A stretch of DNA of 51,878 nucleotides from Subdoligranulum sp. (GTDB lineage: Bacteria; Bacillota; Clostridia; Oscillospirales; Ruminococcaceae), in contig JAAVHN010000019.1 of NCBI GenBank assembly GCA_014799685.1, positions 53,144-105,021 of the forward strand, written 5' to 3'. Of the stretch, positions 17,439 to 26,148 are shown in pieces. Within the stretch, counting starts at the first letter, position 1; each line of letters starts with the position of its first letter. The notes beneath the pieces were generated by a model. That model was given only the letters and a program-made list of their open reading frames with translations, ran no database searches and was not told where the DNA came from. The position numbers were made by a program, and so were the translations under genes.

Positions 17439-17810
17439 CTACGCCTCGTTCATGCGGGTGATGATGCGCAGCATTTCGTCCGCGGCGCGGTGGACGTCCT
17501 CGTTCATCGCGTAGCTGTTGTTATTGTAGAAGTTGATGTCCCGCGCCAGCTGCTCCAGCGCGTCGATCCCCTCCTGCACGGCGCGGTAGCGGCGGGCAAA
17601 GCCGACCTTTTCCTCCAGTTCGAGGATTGTCCCCTCGCCGCGCTTGATGGCGTCGCGCACGCCCTGCCGTGTGATGCCGAAGTTATCCGCAATCTCAGAG
17701 AGGGAGAAATCGTCGTTGTAATACTGCTCCATCACATCGCGCTGCTTGTCCGTCAGCACATCGCCGTAAAAATCCAGCAAATACGAGATCTCCAGGTTTT
17801 TTGTCACCAT
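17439..17810 (-). CDS. ylxM: YlxM/UPF0122 sigma-factor-like HTH protein
   Basis: The 123-residue protein carries a sigma region-4-like helix-turn-helix (FSLSEIADNFGITRQGVRDAIKR) after YYNDDF. YlxM is encoded before ffh in many Firmicutes and modulates SRP function. GGAGGGGG is eight bases before the ATG. A strong promoter and a perfect leader hairpin lie upstream, so this is the first gene of the SRP operon. Confidence 0.93.
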   Translation of the reverse strand: MVTKNLEISYLLDFYGDVLTDKQRDVMEQYYNDDFSLSEIADNFGITRQGVRDAIKRGEGTILELEEKVGFARRYRAVQEGIDALEQLARDINFYNNNSYAMNEDVHRAADEMLRIITRMNEA

Positions 17811-17839
17811 CGCGCATGCCCCCTCCGATGCGTTTTGAC

Positions 17840-17864
17840 TTTGTAAAGCGGTTTGCTTTACAAA
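17840..17864 (-). promoter_or_regulatory. Leader hairpin/operator of the ylxM-ffh operon
   Basis: A perfect 10-bp inverted repeat, TTTGTAAAGC and GCTTTACAAA with a five-base loop, lies just downstream of the -10 box at the expected transcription start. It could be an operator or a 5' stabilising stem. Confidence 0.5.
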
Positions 17865-17872
17865 GCTTTTTT

Positions 17873-17901
17873 ATTATATGACATTTACGGCGTAAAGTCA
17901 A
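17873..17901 (-). promoter_or_regulatory. Sigma-A promoter of the SRP operon
   Basis: On the minus strand, TTGACT, a 17-bp spacer, then TATAAT. Confidence 0.85.
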
Positions 17902-17945
17902 GTGCCTTTTCACATTGTTTTTTGCGGAATTTTCGCGAAAAAACA

Positions 17946-17974
17946 TTTTCAAACGGGAAAAGATGGTGTATACT
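17946..17974 (+). promoter_or_regulatory. Promoter of the cysteine-synthase-like gene
   Basis: TTTTCA, a 17-bp spacer and TATACT, back to back with the ylxM promoter. The leader to the GTG start is about 135 nt. Confidence 0.55.
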
Positions 17975-18114
17975 GATTTATTATAGAATGCTGTGCGCGC
18001 AGCGCACGGTGTGCCGGACGGTTTTGCCGCCCGGCCCGGAGGGAACGGGGCCGCAAAGGGGCGGGGGAGTGCCTTTCCGGTGAAGTATCATAACGCGCGG
18101 GGAGCGGTGCTGCT

Positions 18115-19014
18115 GTGAACATTTGCAAAAGCTATTATGAAACCTTATATAGTCGCCCGGTGGTGGCGCTTTCAGGGTATTGCGCAAAATACGATTTGGC
18201 CGATTCGCTGTACGCGTACCTCGCATTCGGCGGCACGACGGGCTCGGCAAAGGACGCGCTGGCCGAGGGCATGCTGGCGCTGGCCACCGAGAAGGGCCTT
18301 TTGCAGCCGGGGCAGACGGTGATCGAATGCTCCAGCGGCAGCTTTGGGCTGGCGCTGGCCGTGGCCTGCGCGCACAGCGGCCACCCGCTGATGCTGTGCA
18401 TGCCCGCCACCGTCCCGGCCGACCGGCAGCAGCTTCTGGCCAAATTCGGCGCGCAGATCGTGCTTTCGAATTACGTCTACGGCCGGGCGGGCACCGTGCA
18501 GCGCGCCGAGGAGGCCGTGCGCCAGACAGGCGGCTATTTTCTGAACTATTTCGACAATGACCTGAACGCCGAATTCCACCGGCGCATCACCGGGCCGAAC
18601 ATCGCCAAGGCGACGGGCGGCGCGCTGGATGCCGTCGTTGTGGGCGTGGGCAGCGGCGGCACGATCTCGGGCGTGGGGGAATACATCAAGGCGTGGTATC
18701 CGGATGTGAAGATCATCGCCGTGGAGCCCTACGAGAGCCAGGCCATCGGCGGCGGCTACGTGGGGCGGCACAGCATCCCCGGCCTCGGCGCGGGCTTTGT
18801 GCCGGAAAACTACAACCCCCACATTGTCGATGCCGTGATGGCCGTGCCCAGCAAAACCGCGAACGTAACGGCGCGCGAGGTGCTGGAGACGGACGCCGTG
18901 CCCGCCTCGCCCAGCGCGGGAGCGGTGCTGGCCGCCGCCCACCAGCTGATGGCAGAGCACCCCGAGCAGCAGCGCGTGGTGTGCGTGTTTGCGGGGCAGG
19001 TGTTTTATGAATAA
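18115..19014 (+). CDS. PLP-dependent cysteine synthase family protein
   Basis: This 299-residue fold-type II PLP enzyme resembles O-acetylserine sulfhydrylase and cystathionine beta-synthase. The PLP lysine is K46 in GGTTGSAKDAL, a variant of the usual GSxKDR. CSSGSFGLALAVAC replaces the usual substrate loop, GSGGTISGVGEYIK is the phosphate-binding glycine loop, and PASPSAGAVLAA lies near the end. The altered substrate loop means the sulfur donor or acceptor may differ from standard CysK. It starts at a GTG with GGAG ten bases upstream. Confidence 0.85.
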   Translation: MNICKSYYETLYSRPVVALSGYCAKYDLADSLYAYLAFGGTTGSAKDALAEGMLALATEKGLLQPGQTVIECSSGSFGLALAVACAHSGHPLMLCMPATVPADRQQLLAKFGAQIVLSNYVYGRAGTVQRAEEAVRQTGGYFLNYFDNDLNAEFHRRITGPNIAKATGGALDAVVVGVGSGGTISGVGEYIKAWYPDVKIIAVEPYESQAIGGGYVGRHSIPGLGAGFVPENYNPHIVDAVMAVPSKTANVTAREVLETDAVPASPSAGAVLAAAHQLMAEHPEQQRVVCVFAGQVFYE

Positions 19015-19184
19015 GGGCTGGGCCCGGTTCGCAGGCGTTTGATGAGTCAGGCCGGGCCCGGGACTCAGGCGCTTTGCGGGAGAGGCCGGATCCGGGCTGC
19101 ATTCAAAAGGAAGCCGCCAGGCGGCAGGAGCAGGGAAAGCGACCGAAAAATGGCCAAAAAACGGTCAGGAAAGGAGATATTTTT

Positions 19185-20939
19185 ATGAAGCAGACGACGA
19201 GAAAGGCGGCTGCGCTGGCCTTGTGCCTTGCGCTGCTGCTTTCGGGCTGCAGCGGACAGGCGTCCTCCGAAGGCGCAGACGATATGCCGCCGGCACAGAG
19301 CGGGACGGATAACACAGATTCGGCGCAGGAGGATGCGCCTTACGACGGCCCGCTGTATGCGGTGAGCCTCCGGGACATCCGCGAAAGCCTGCCGGATCTT
19401 GGGGCGTTTGCGATCGATTCAAGCGGTGCGTTTACCGAGATGTGCAAGGCCCGGTATATGTGCATGTCGGGGCAGATCGAAAGCGTTGAGGATTACAAAA
19501 GCGACGAATTCCGCCTACTGTACGATCCGGACGACGCCGAGGCGCGGGACGCCTGCGAGGCGGAGATCATCCGGCTGGAGACGGAGCCCGCCGCAGACGA
19601 TGCAGATTGGTTCCGGCGGTATGTAGAGGCAGGAGAGCTCAACACCGTCTTTGGTTTTACGTTCTACTCCGGGATCACGCCGGAATCCGCCGCGGAATAT
19701 ACATCGGACATTTTTTTCTATGCGTACAGCAATTCGGGCGATTATGTTCCTTATCGCAAGCAGAGGGACCTTGATAATGCCGACTCCGATGAATGGAATA
19801 AGCTCTATCTGACGAACAGCCGGCTGGAGCAGTTCCCGGAGCTGGATCAGTACCAGGTGCTCGGGACGGTCAACGGCCTTACGATCTTTTTCCAATCGGA
19901 GCAGGACGGGCATTTTTTCCTGACGGACGGCAGGGGGAATACGCGGTATACATCCCCGGAAAATATCGTGCTGTCAAATGACAGCGCACTGTTTGCGTAC
20001 TACTCCAATTCGTTCGGCGCGGAGGGCATGCTGGCCATTTATGATACGGACACTGGACGCGACTGCTTTTTGGATCTGGACAGCCTCACCATCGTGGAGC
20101 TGGAGGAGGGATATTCGCTCAACGAATATACCAGAAACGGCGAGAGTGTCCTCGGCGCGCACAATGGGCTTCTTTTTTCCGAGGGGATGAAATCAGTCAT
20201 CTACGCGGAATCGACCGATACGCTGTACCACCTGATGGACGCCCGCATTGATTTTGACGTGTATGCCGCGGAGGCGGACGTCGCCGGGTACATCGACAAA
20301 AGCGGCGCGTTTGTATTCCGCTTCTGCGATCTGCCGCAGTTTGAAGACCAGATCATTGTCAGCGCGACCGGGTACCGGAACGGGACGGCCATCGTCCGCA
20401 GTCGTCCCCGCGCCCAGTATGCCGGAGGGAACGTACCGTATCAGCAGCTTTATGCGGGAACGACGTATTACGAAATCGACACCGAAGGAAACATCCTGCG
20501 CGAGTGCACGGAAGAGGACAGGAGCGAGCACGAGAAAGCGCCGCTGGGACCCCGTGGGGAAGAGCTGGACAGCTATGTGCGCCGGATGGGCTGGACCACC
20601 GATATGGAGTTCATGCCGGTGAACCGGCTGCTGCTGGCCGACGATCTGGTGCTCTATCAGAACAAGGACGGGCGGCGCTTTGAATTGATGGACGCGAACG
20701 GCACGGTCTATCCGCTGGATGCACCCGAGCACATCGTATCGGTGCACGTGCTCGGCAACGGCCTTGTGCTGCTGTACTGCGGGGATCCGGAGCAAATGTC
20801 CTTCAACGCTTTGGATGCGCCCGTCACATCCATTTATGCCGTGCAGATCGAGGACATCCGGCCCGACGGTTTTATGGCCGGTACGGCGGATTTTGAGCCG
20901 GACACCCTGAGCATTCACGATTACGATTGGCCGGAATGA
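19185..20939 (+). CDS. Large predicted lipoprotein, unknown function
   Basis: A lipoprotein signal (MKQTTRKAAALALCLALLLS) ends at lipobox LLLSGC with C22 as the acylation site. The mature 560-residue protein begins with an acidic Ser/Asp-rich linker. It shows no enzyme motif I recognise; the repeated YxLxDxxxxxY-type strands (TYYEIDTEGNILRE, RFELMDANGTVYPLD) suggest a beta-propeller-like outer-surface protein. Translation starts at the ATG behind AGGAAAGGAG. It should be anchored to the outer face of the membrane. A frame upstream of the ATG lacks coding character. Confidence 0.8.
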   Translation: MKQTTRKAAALALCLALLLSGCSGQASSEGADDMPPAQSGTDNTDSAQEDAPYDGPLYAVSLRDIRESLPDLGAFAIDSSGAFTEMCKARYMCMSGQIESVEDYKSDEFRLLYDPDDAEARDACEAEIIRLETEPAADDADWFRRYVEAGELNTVFGFTFYSGITPESAAEYTSDIFFYAYSNSGDYVPYRKQRDLDNADSDEWNKLYLTNSRLEQFPELDQYQVLGTVNGLTIFFQSEQDGHFFLTDGRGNTRYTSPENIVLSNDSALFAYYSNSFGAEGMLAIYDTDTGRDCFLDLDSLTIVELEEGYSLNEYTRNGESVLGAHNGLLFSEGMKSVIYAESTDTLYHLMDARIDFDVYAAEADVAGYIDKSGAFVFRFCDLPQFEDQIIVSATGYRNGTAIVRSRPRAQYAGGNVPYQQLYAGTTYYEIDTEGNILRECTEEDRSEHEKAPLGPRGEELDSYVRRMGWTTDMEFMPVNRLLLADDLVLYQNKDGRRFELMDANGTVYPLDAPEHIVSVHVLGNGLVLLYCGDPEQMSFNALDAPVTSIYAVQIEDIRPDGFMAGTADFEPDTLSIHDYDWPE

Positions 20940-21051
20940 TCAAACGCTTTTTCGACAGCGCCCGGGCTTTTGAACCGGGGAACATGATCCGGATAGGGAA
21001 CAAACGGGCCCGGTTTGCAAAAGTCAGGCACATAGACACATCATCCTGTTG

Positions 21052-21090
21052 AAAAAAGGCGCGCTGCGGAATTCCTTCCCGCAGCGCGCC
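21052..21090 (-). terminator. Minus-strand terminator, now orphaned
   Basis: On the minus strand, a perfect 12-bp stem (GGCGCGCTGCGG with CCGCAGCGCGCC) is followed by TTTTTT. The only minus-strand coding sequence before it is the short relic ending at 21142. Confidence 0.8.
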
Positions 21091-21141
21091 CTCCTGTTTG
21101 GACTTTTTACGCAGAAGATAAGGCGCGTCCGCCCGCAGGCG

Positions 21142-21213
21142 TCACTCGCCGACGGCTTTGTTCGTCGCCATCGTATAGGCGAGCTTTGCCATATTGACGC
21201 CGCCCATTAAAAT
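21142..21213 (-). pseudogene. C-terminal relic of an unidentified minus-strand gene
   Basis: The last 24 codons before a TGA read PILMGGVNMAKL then AYTMATNKAVGE. Protein-like sequence stops at about 21212, where an oppositely oriented relic begins. The retained stop and strong terminator make a truncated gene likely, but I cannot identify it. Confidence 0.35.
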
Positions 21214-21215
21214 AG

Positions 21216-21407
21216 GGCTGCGCCAGCGGGCTGAGGCAGCGCCGTCTGCTTGCCGCGCGCCAGCGCATCCTCGCCGGCGATTCGATGGGCAGTATCGCCG
21301 AACAGGTGGGCTTTTGCGATTATTCGGCCTTTTACCGGGCGTTCAAACAAGAATACGGCATCGCCCCCCGCGACTACGCCCGGCTTCGCGGCGAGCGGAA
21401 GGCATGA
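21216..21407 (+). pseudogene. Truncated AraC-family regulator (HTH end only)
   Basis: The frame from 21216 to the TGA at 21405-21407 encodes the second half of an AraC DNA-binding domain: RQRILAGDSMGSIAEQVGF, CDYSAFYRAFKQEYGIAPRDY. There is no start codon, no ribosome site and no sensory domain. A TAG closes the frame just upstream. The sequence begins abruptly against a minus-strand relic, so this is a rearrangement scar. Confidence 0.75.
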
Positions 21408-21505
21408 TGTGCACAAAACCCGTGGTCAAAACGCTGTGCTTTTGGCCGGAACGTTGACGCTTTTTGTATAAACCCGAAAATTCTGCCCAAAGGCCCGCGC
21501 GGCGC

Positions 21506-21534
21506 TTGTGCGATGCGAAAAAAAATGGTATAGT
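21506..21534 (+). promoter_or_regulatory. Promoter of the pheB-hom-thrB region
   Basis: TTGTGC, a 17-bp spacer and TATAGT, about 60 bp before the ACT-domain gene. Confidence 0.6.
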
Positions 21535-21595
21535 GTTTTTGTTTGGCAACACTTGTACGCACATCGCGCACAGATTGTAAGGAGAAGCGGTACAG

Positions 21596-22024
21596 ATGGA
21601 AAAGCGTTTTTTGCTCGTGGAGGCCGGCGTGCTGCCGGAGGTGTTTTTGAAGGTGCTCAAGGCGAAGGAGCTGCTTGCCTCGGGCGGCGCAAGGAATATC
21701 TCCGCGGCGGCCAAGGCGGTAGGGATCTCCCGCAGTGCGTTCTATAAGTACAAGGACTGCATTTTCGATGCGGAAAACAGCCGCGAGGTGCTCACTGTAA
21801 GCGCCACGCTGCTGGACGAGACGGGTGCGCTGCAAAACCTGCTGGCCGGCATCTCGGCGGCGGGCGCGTCCATCGTCACAATCAACCAGGCCACGCCCGA
21901 AAACGGCGCGGCACAGGTGGCGGTGTCCATCCGCACGGGCGGCATGCAGTGCTCGCTGGAGGAGATGCTCACCCGCCTGCGCGCCCAGCGCGCCGTGGTG
22001 GAGATCCATCAGGCAAAGCACTGA
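21596..22024 (+). CDS. ACT-domain regulatory protein, PheB/UPF0735 family
   Basis: The 142-residue protein has a short N-terminal helix-turn-helix-like region (NISAAAKAVGISRSAFYKYKD, residues about 34-54) and a C-terminal ACT domain (LTVSATLLDETGALQNLLAGI). ACT domains bind amino acids. In Firmicutes this family commonly sits before hom and thrB, as here, so a role in sensing an aspartate-family or aromatic amino acid is a reasonable inference. Its enzymatic role, if any, is unproven. Confidence 0.88.
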   Translation: MEKRFLLVEAGVLPEVFLKVLKAKELLASGGARNISAAAKAVGISRSAFYKYKDCIFDAENSREVLTVSATLLDETGALQNLLAGISAAGASIVTINQATPENGAAQVAVSIRTGGMQCSLEEMLTRLRAQRAVVEIHQAKH

Positions 22025-22199
22025 AAATAAAAGGCTGTGCCGATGTCCGCCGCGCTGCGGCAGCGGACAGAAGTCAGAAGTCCGGCTTTTGGCGGAAACT
22101 CCGGCGCGGTACGGCAAAGGGGCACGGCAATCGATTTTTCCGGAGCGCGTTTTTTTCGTGTTCCGGCGCCGGTGAAACGGCAGATAAGGGGGAAAACAG

Positions 22200-23432
22200 A
22201 TGATCCAAATAGCGATCCTCGGCTTCGGCACGGTGGGCGGCGGTGTGCTGGAGGTGCTGCGGCGCAATGCGGCCAGCATCGAGCGGCGCGTGGGGCAGCC
22301 GGTAGAAGTAAAATATATCTGCGATATCCGCGATTTTTCGGCGCACCCGGATGCGCCGCTGTTCGTGAACAATATCGACGCGATCCTTGGAGACCCGGAT
22401 GTGCGCGTGGTGGTGGAGACGATCGGCGGGCTGAAGCCGGCGTACTTCTATGTCAAATCCGCACTGGAGAGCGGCCGCCATGTCGTTACCTCGAACAAAG
22501 AGCTGGTGGCCACGCACGGCGCCGAGCTTTTGAGCATCGCGCGGCAAAAGGGCGTGTGCTTCTTATTCGAAGCCAGCGTCGGCGGCGGCACGCCCATCAT
22601 CACGCCGATGCACCAGTGTCTGGCCGCGAATGTCATCAGCGGCATCGCGGGCATCGTGAACGGCACCACGAACTTCATGCTCACGAAAATGGCGCGCGAA
22701 CATATGGATTTCGAAGCGGCGCTGCGCCTGGCGCAGAGCCTTGGCTACGCCGAGACGATCGACCCCTCGGCCGATGTGGACGGCATCGACGCGCAGCGCA
22801 AGATCGCCATTTTGGCGAGCCTTGCGTTTGGGCGGCACTTTTTCCCGCAGAACGTGCCGGCGCGCGGCATCCGCGATGTGACGGTGAAGGACATTACATT
22901 GGCCGCGCGGCAGAACGCTGCGGTGCGCCTGATCGCGTGGGCACGCCGCGCCGGCGACGGCAGCGTCGCGCTGGCAGTGGAGCCGATGCTGGTGCCGCAT
23001 GCAAACCAGCTGGCGGGCGTGGAGGATGTGTTCAATGCCGTGCTGGTGCAGGGCGATATGCTGGGCGACGTGGTGTTCTACGGCAAGGGCGCGGGCAAGC
23101 TGCCTACCGCCAGCGCCGTGGTGGCGGACGTGATCGACGCGGTGAAAAGCGGCGTAAAAATTCACGACAGCCTGTTCTGGCAGGAATCGGCGCCCATCGA
23201 GGGCGTGTACGCGGACGATGCGCCGTATGATTTCTATGTGCGCCTTGCGAATGCCACAGAGCTTGTCGCGCGTGATCTGTTCGGCCAATCACTGGAAATG
23301 CTCGACGTCTCGGACGGCGAGGCGGCGTTCACGCTGCGCGGCGTGACGGCGGCGCAGCTGGCAGAGCTTTGCGCAAAGGCGGACGCCGCCGGCGTGCGCG
23401 TAGGCAATACGCTCAAATGGATGGCGGAATAA
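22200..23432 (+). CDS. hom: Homoserine dehydrogenase
   Basis: It reduces aspartate semialdehyde to homoserine with NAD(P)H, the branch point to threonine and methionine. The nucleotide loop GFGTVGGG is at residues 8-15. TSNKELVATHG and the long FEASVGGGTPII catalytic segment follow, and GYAETIDPSADVDGIDAQRK is the family signature. The last 90 residues look like a regulatory ACT domain. The length of 410 is normal. It lies 175 bp after the pheB-like gene, with GGGGGAAAACAG before the ATG. Confidence 0.97.
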   Translation: MIQIAILGFGTVGGGVLEVLRRNAASIERRVGQPVEVKYICDIRDFSAHPDAPLFVNNIDAILGDPDVRVVVETIGGLKPAYFYVKSALESGRHVVTSNKELVATHGAELLSIARQKGVCFLFEASVGGGTPIITPMHQCLAANVISGIAGIVNGTTNFMLTKMAREHMDFEAALRLAQSLGYAETIDPSADVDGIDAQRKIAILASLAFGRHFFPQNVPARGIRDVTVKDITLAARQNAAVRLIAWARRAGDGSVALAVEPMLVPHANQLAGVEDVFNAVLVQGDMLGDVVFYGKGAGKLPTASAVVADVIDAVKSGVKIHDSLFWQESAPIEGVYADDAPYDFYVRLANATELVARDLFGQSLEMLDVSDGEAAFTLRGVTAAQLAELCAKADAAGVRVGNTLKWMAE

Positions 23433-23445
23433 GGGGGCACGGCGG

Positions 23446-24348
23446 ATGGTAACGGTAAGCGTTCCGGCCACGAGCGCGAACATCGGCTCGGGTTTTGATT
23501 CGTGCGGCCTTGCGCTCTCGCTGCACAATACGGCGGCGTTTGAGGAATTTGACGGCGTGGACATCACCTCGGCCGACGGCTCGCAGGTGCCGTGCACGCC
23601 GGGCAACCTTGTGTACCGCACGGCAAAGGAAGTGTACGCGCTGTGCGGGCAGAAAATGCGCGGGCTGCGCATCGTGCAGACGAATCCCATCCCGATGGCG
23701 CGCGGCCTCGGCTCGAGCAGCGCGTGCATCGCGGCGGGCATTTTAGGCGCAAACGCGCTGCTGGGCGGCCCCCTCACGCGCGAGGACATGCTCACGTTCG
23801 CCACCAAGTTGGAAGGGCACCCCGATAACGTTGCCCCGGCGCTGCTGGGCGGCTTTGTGGTATCGGCCTACGACGGCGGCAAGGTGTATTCGCTGAAAAA
23901 GACCATCGCGCCGGGCATCGTGTTCATGGCGTTTGTGCCGGATTTCAAGCTTTTGACCGAGCGTGCGCGCGCGGCGCTGCCGAAGACTGTTTCGCACACC
24001 GACGCGGTGTACAACCTCTCCCGCGCGGCGCTTTTAGCAACGGCATTCTGCGAGGAGCGGTACGATTTTCTGCCCGTGGCCACGCGGGACAGCCTGCACC
24101 AGCAGTACCGCCTGCCGCTCATCGAGGGCGGCGAGGCCGTGTTCGCACTGGCGGACGGCCTGGGCGCGCTGGCGACGTTCATCAGCGGCGCGGGGCCGAC
24201 GATTCTTTCCATCGTGCGCACCGCCGAGGCAAACGTGTTTTTCGAGCGCGCCCAAAAGGCGCTGGCCAGCGACGAGGAGCTTTCGCACTTTACACTGCAC
24301 CGTTTCTCGGCGGACAACGAGGGCGCAAAGCTCGTCTCTGCGTCGTAA
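23446..24348 (+). CDS. thrB: Homoserine kinase
   Basis: This GHMP-family kinase phosphorylates homoserine with ATP. The GHMP ATP loop PMARGLGSSSACIA lies near residues 83-96. The N-terminal VPATSANIGSGFDSCGLAL and the C-terminal ISGAGPTILSI are typical of ThrB. It is 300 residues long. The gene starts 13 bp after hom, so the two are almost certainly co-translated. thrC is not in this window. Confidence 0.97.
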   Translation: MVTVSVPATSANIGSGFDSCGLALSLHNTAAFEEFDGVDITSADGSQVPCTPGNLVYRTAKEVYALCGQKMRGLRIVQTNPIPMARGLGSSSACIAAGILGANALLGGPLTREDMLTFATKLEGHPDNVAPALLGGFVVSAYDGGKVYSLKKTIAPGIVFMAFVPDFKLLTERARAALPKTVSHTDAVYNLSRAALLATAFCEERYDFLPVATRDSLHQQYRLPLIEGGEAVFALADGLGALATFISGAGPTILSIVRTAEANVFFERAQKALASDEELSHFTLHRFSADNEGAKLVSAS

Positions 24349-24397
24349 GAGGGACGCTTCGGAGGGGACTTTGATCAGACCGGCATGCGCGCCGGTT

Positions 24398-24432
24398 TGC
24401 ATCCGAAGAACGGCCCCGGGGCTTCGGATGCA
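24398..24432 (+). terminator. Hairpin between thrB and lysC
   Basis: Perfect 11-bp arms TGCATCCGAAG and CTTCGGATGCA with a 13-nt loop and no T tract. It may be an attenuating or processing stem in the 227-bp gap. No lysine-riboswitch features are visible. Confidence 0.4.
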
Positions 24433-24575
24433 GACTGCAGAAAATCACGCAAAACGCGGGAATTTCATACAGTAAAACAGAGGGACACAGGGAAAACGGG
24501 GCAAACGGCAGACCGGGGGCGGCGGCAAATGCGCCGAATAGGGCGAACGGGAGACCGGGGAAAGGAAGGATACAG

Positions 24576-25781
24576 GTGGCACTCATTGTACAAAAATTCG
24601 GCGGCAGCTCGGTCGCCGACCGCGACCGCATTATGAATGTGGCGCGCATCGTGGCGGGCACGCACGCCGCGGGCAACGACGTCGTGGTGGTGGTGTCCGC
24701 GCAGGGCGATACCACGGACGACCTGATCGCCAAAGCGGGAGAGATCACGCACGACCCTTCGCAGCGCGAGATGGATATGCTGCTTGCGACGGGCGAGCAG
24801 ATCAGCATCGCGCTGCTCTCGATGGCGCTCAGCGTGGTGGGCTGTCCGTCCATCAGCCTGACGGGCTGGCAGGCGGGCTTTCACACCGACCGCGCCTACA
24901 CCCGCGCGCGCATCAAAAATCTGGATACCGAGCGCATTGAAAGCGAGCTTTCGCGCAACCGTGTGGTGGTGGTGGCGGGCTTTCAGGGCATCAACCGGTA
25001 CGACGATATCACCACATTGGGGCGCGGCGGCTCCGACACCAGCGCAGTGGCCATCGCTGCGGCGCTGCATGCGGATCTGTGCCAGATTTATACAGATGTG
25101 GACGGCGTGTACACCGCCGATCCGCGCCTTGTACGCCGCGCGCGCAAGTTAGACGAGATCACATTCGACGAAATGCTCGAGCTTGCCAGCCTCGGCGCGC
25201 AGGTGCTGAACAACCGCAGCGTGGAGCTTGCCAAAAAATATTCGGTCAATTTGGAGGTGCGCTCGTCGCTCACCAATCTGCCCGGAACGATCGTGAAGGA
25301 GGTCACAGACGTGGAAGGTATGCTGATCAAGGGCGTCGCGAAGGACAAGGACGTCGCCGTGATTTCGATTTTGGAGGTGCCCGATGTTCCGGGCGCGTCG
25401 TTCAAAGTATTCAGCCTGATGGCGCAGCGCAAGATCAACGTGGATATCATTTTGCAGTCGTCGGGCCAGGAGGGCTGCAAGGACGTGATCTTCACCGTGC
25501 CGCTGAGCGATGCCGGTACCGCGCTGGCCGCGCTGGAGGAGAACAAGGGCCGCTTCGGCTGCAAAGAGATCAAGGTGGACCGCGACGTCGCCAAGGTGAG
25601 CATTGTGGGCGCGGGTATGCAGAGCCATTCGGGCGTGGCCTCGCGCATGTTCGAGGCGCTGTTCGAGGCGAACATCAACATCCGCATGATCTCCACCAGC
25701 GAGATCAAAATCTCGGTGCTGATCGCAAAAGAGGACGCCGACCGCGCGGTGAACGCCATCCACGATGCGTTTTTGCACTGA
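24576..25781 (+). CDS. lysC: Aspartate kinase
   Basis: It phosphorylates aspartate, the first step to lysine, threonine and methionine. The N-terminal kinase signature KFGGSSVADRDR begins at K7. GRGGSDTSAVAIAAALHA, YTDVDGVYTADPR and the two C-terminal ACT domains (from about 265) are clear. The 401-residue length fits the Firmicutes type. The GTG start is set by GGAAGG six bases upstream. The ACT domains imply feedback control by an end-product amino acid. Confidence 0.97.
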   Translation: MALIVQKFGGSSVADRDRIMNVARIVAGTHAAGNDVVVVVSAQGDTTDDLIAKAGEITHDPSQREMDMLLATGEQISIALLSMALSVVGCPSISLTGWQAGFHTDRAYTRARIKNLDTERIESELSRNRVVVVAGFQGINRYDDITTLGRGGSDTSAVAIAAALHADLCQIYTDVDGVYTADPRLVRRARKLDEITFDEMLELASLGAQVLNNRSVELAKKYSVNLEVRSSLTNLPGTIVKEVTDVEGMLIKGVAKDKDVAVISILEVPDVPGASFKVFSLMAQRKINVDIILQSSGQEGCKDVIFTVPLSDAGTALAALEENKGRFGCKEIKVDRDVAKVSIVGAGMQSHSGVASRMFEALFEANINIRMISTSEIKISVLIAKEDADRAVNAIHDAFLH

Positions 25782-25815
25782 TTGTTTGATTTGAAGGAAA
25801 GGGGCGGCTTTGCGG

Positions 25816-26136
25816 ATGGCATGTTCGCTGGAATTTATCGAATTTGTCTGTGAGCAGGTCGCGGACGTGGGCGCGGTGCGTTACCGCAAAATGTTCGGCG
25901 ACTATATGATATATGTGAACGACAAGCCCGTTCTGCTGGTGTGCGACAACACGGTGTATGTGAAAAAGCTGCCCCAGCTGGCCGGGCGCATGGCGGGGGC
26001 GGAATGCGGCATTCCCTATGAGGGCACAAAAGAACACTATATCCTCGATATTGAAAACGCGCCGCTGGCGCGGGAGATTACCGCGCTGCTGGAATCGGTG
26101 ACGCCGCTGCCGAAGCCGAGGAAGAAAAAGACGTAA
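25816..26136 (+). CDS. TfoX/Sxy N-terminal domain protein with truncated tail
   Basis: The 106-residue domain matches the TfoX N-terminal family: CSLEFIEFVCEQVADVGAVRYRKMFGDYMIY (shown here only as CSLEFIEFV and RKMFGDYMIY), KPVLLVCDNTVYVKKLP and IPYEGTKEHYILD. Stand-alone members have no established function. A TTG two codons earlier is an alternative start with a better-spaced AAGGGG. The protein ends RKKKT at a TAA, but the same reading frame continues past a second TAA as a lysine/alanine-rich stretch to 26328, described separately. Confidence 0.85.
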   Translation: MACSLEFIEFVCEQVADVGAVRYRKMFGDYMIYVNDKPVLLVCDNTVYVKKLPQLAGRMAGAECGIPYEGTKEHYILDIENAPLAREITALLESVTPLPKPRKKKT

Positions 26137-26148
26137 GCGCAGGCGTAA

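Noticed and set aside
24349-24575. Lysine riboswitch before lysC
   Set aside because: The gap has one hairpin but none of the conserved junction sequence of the L box, and it is too short for the aptamer plus expression platform.
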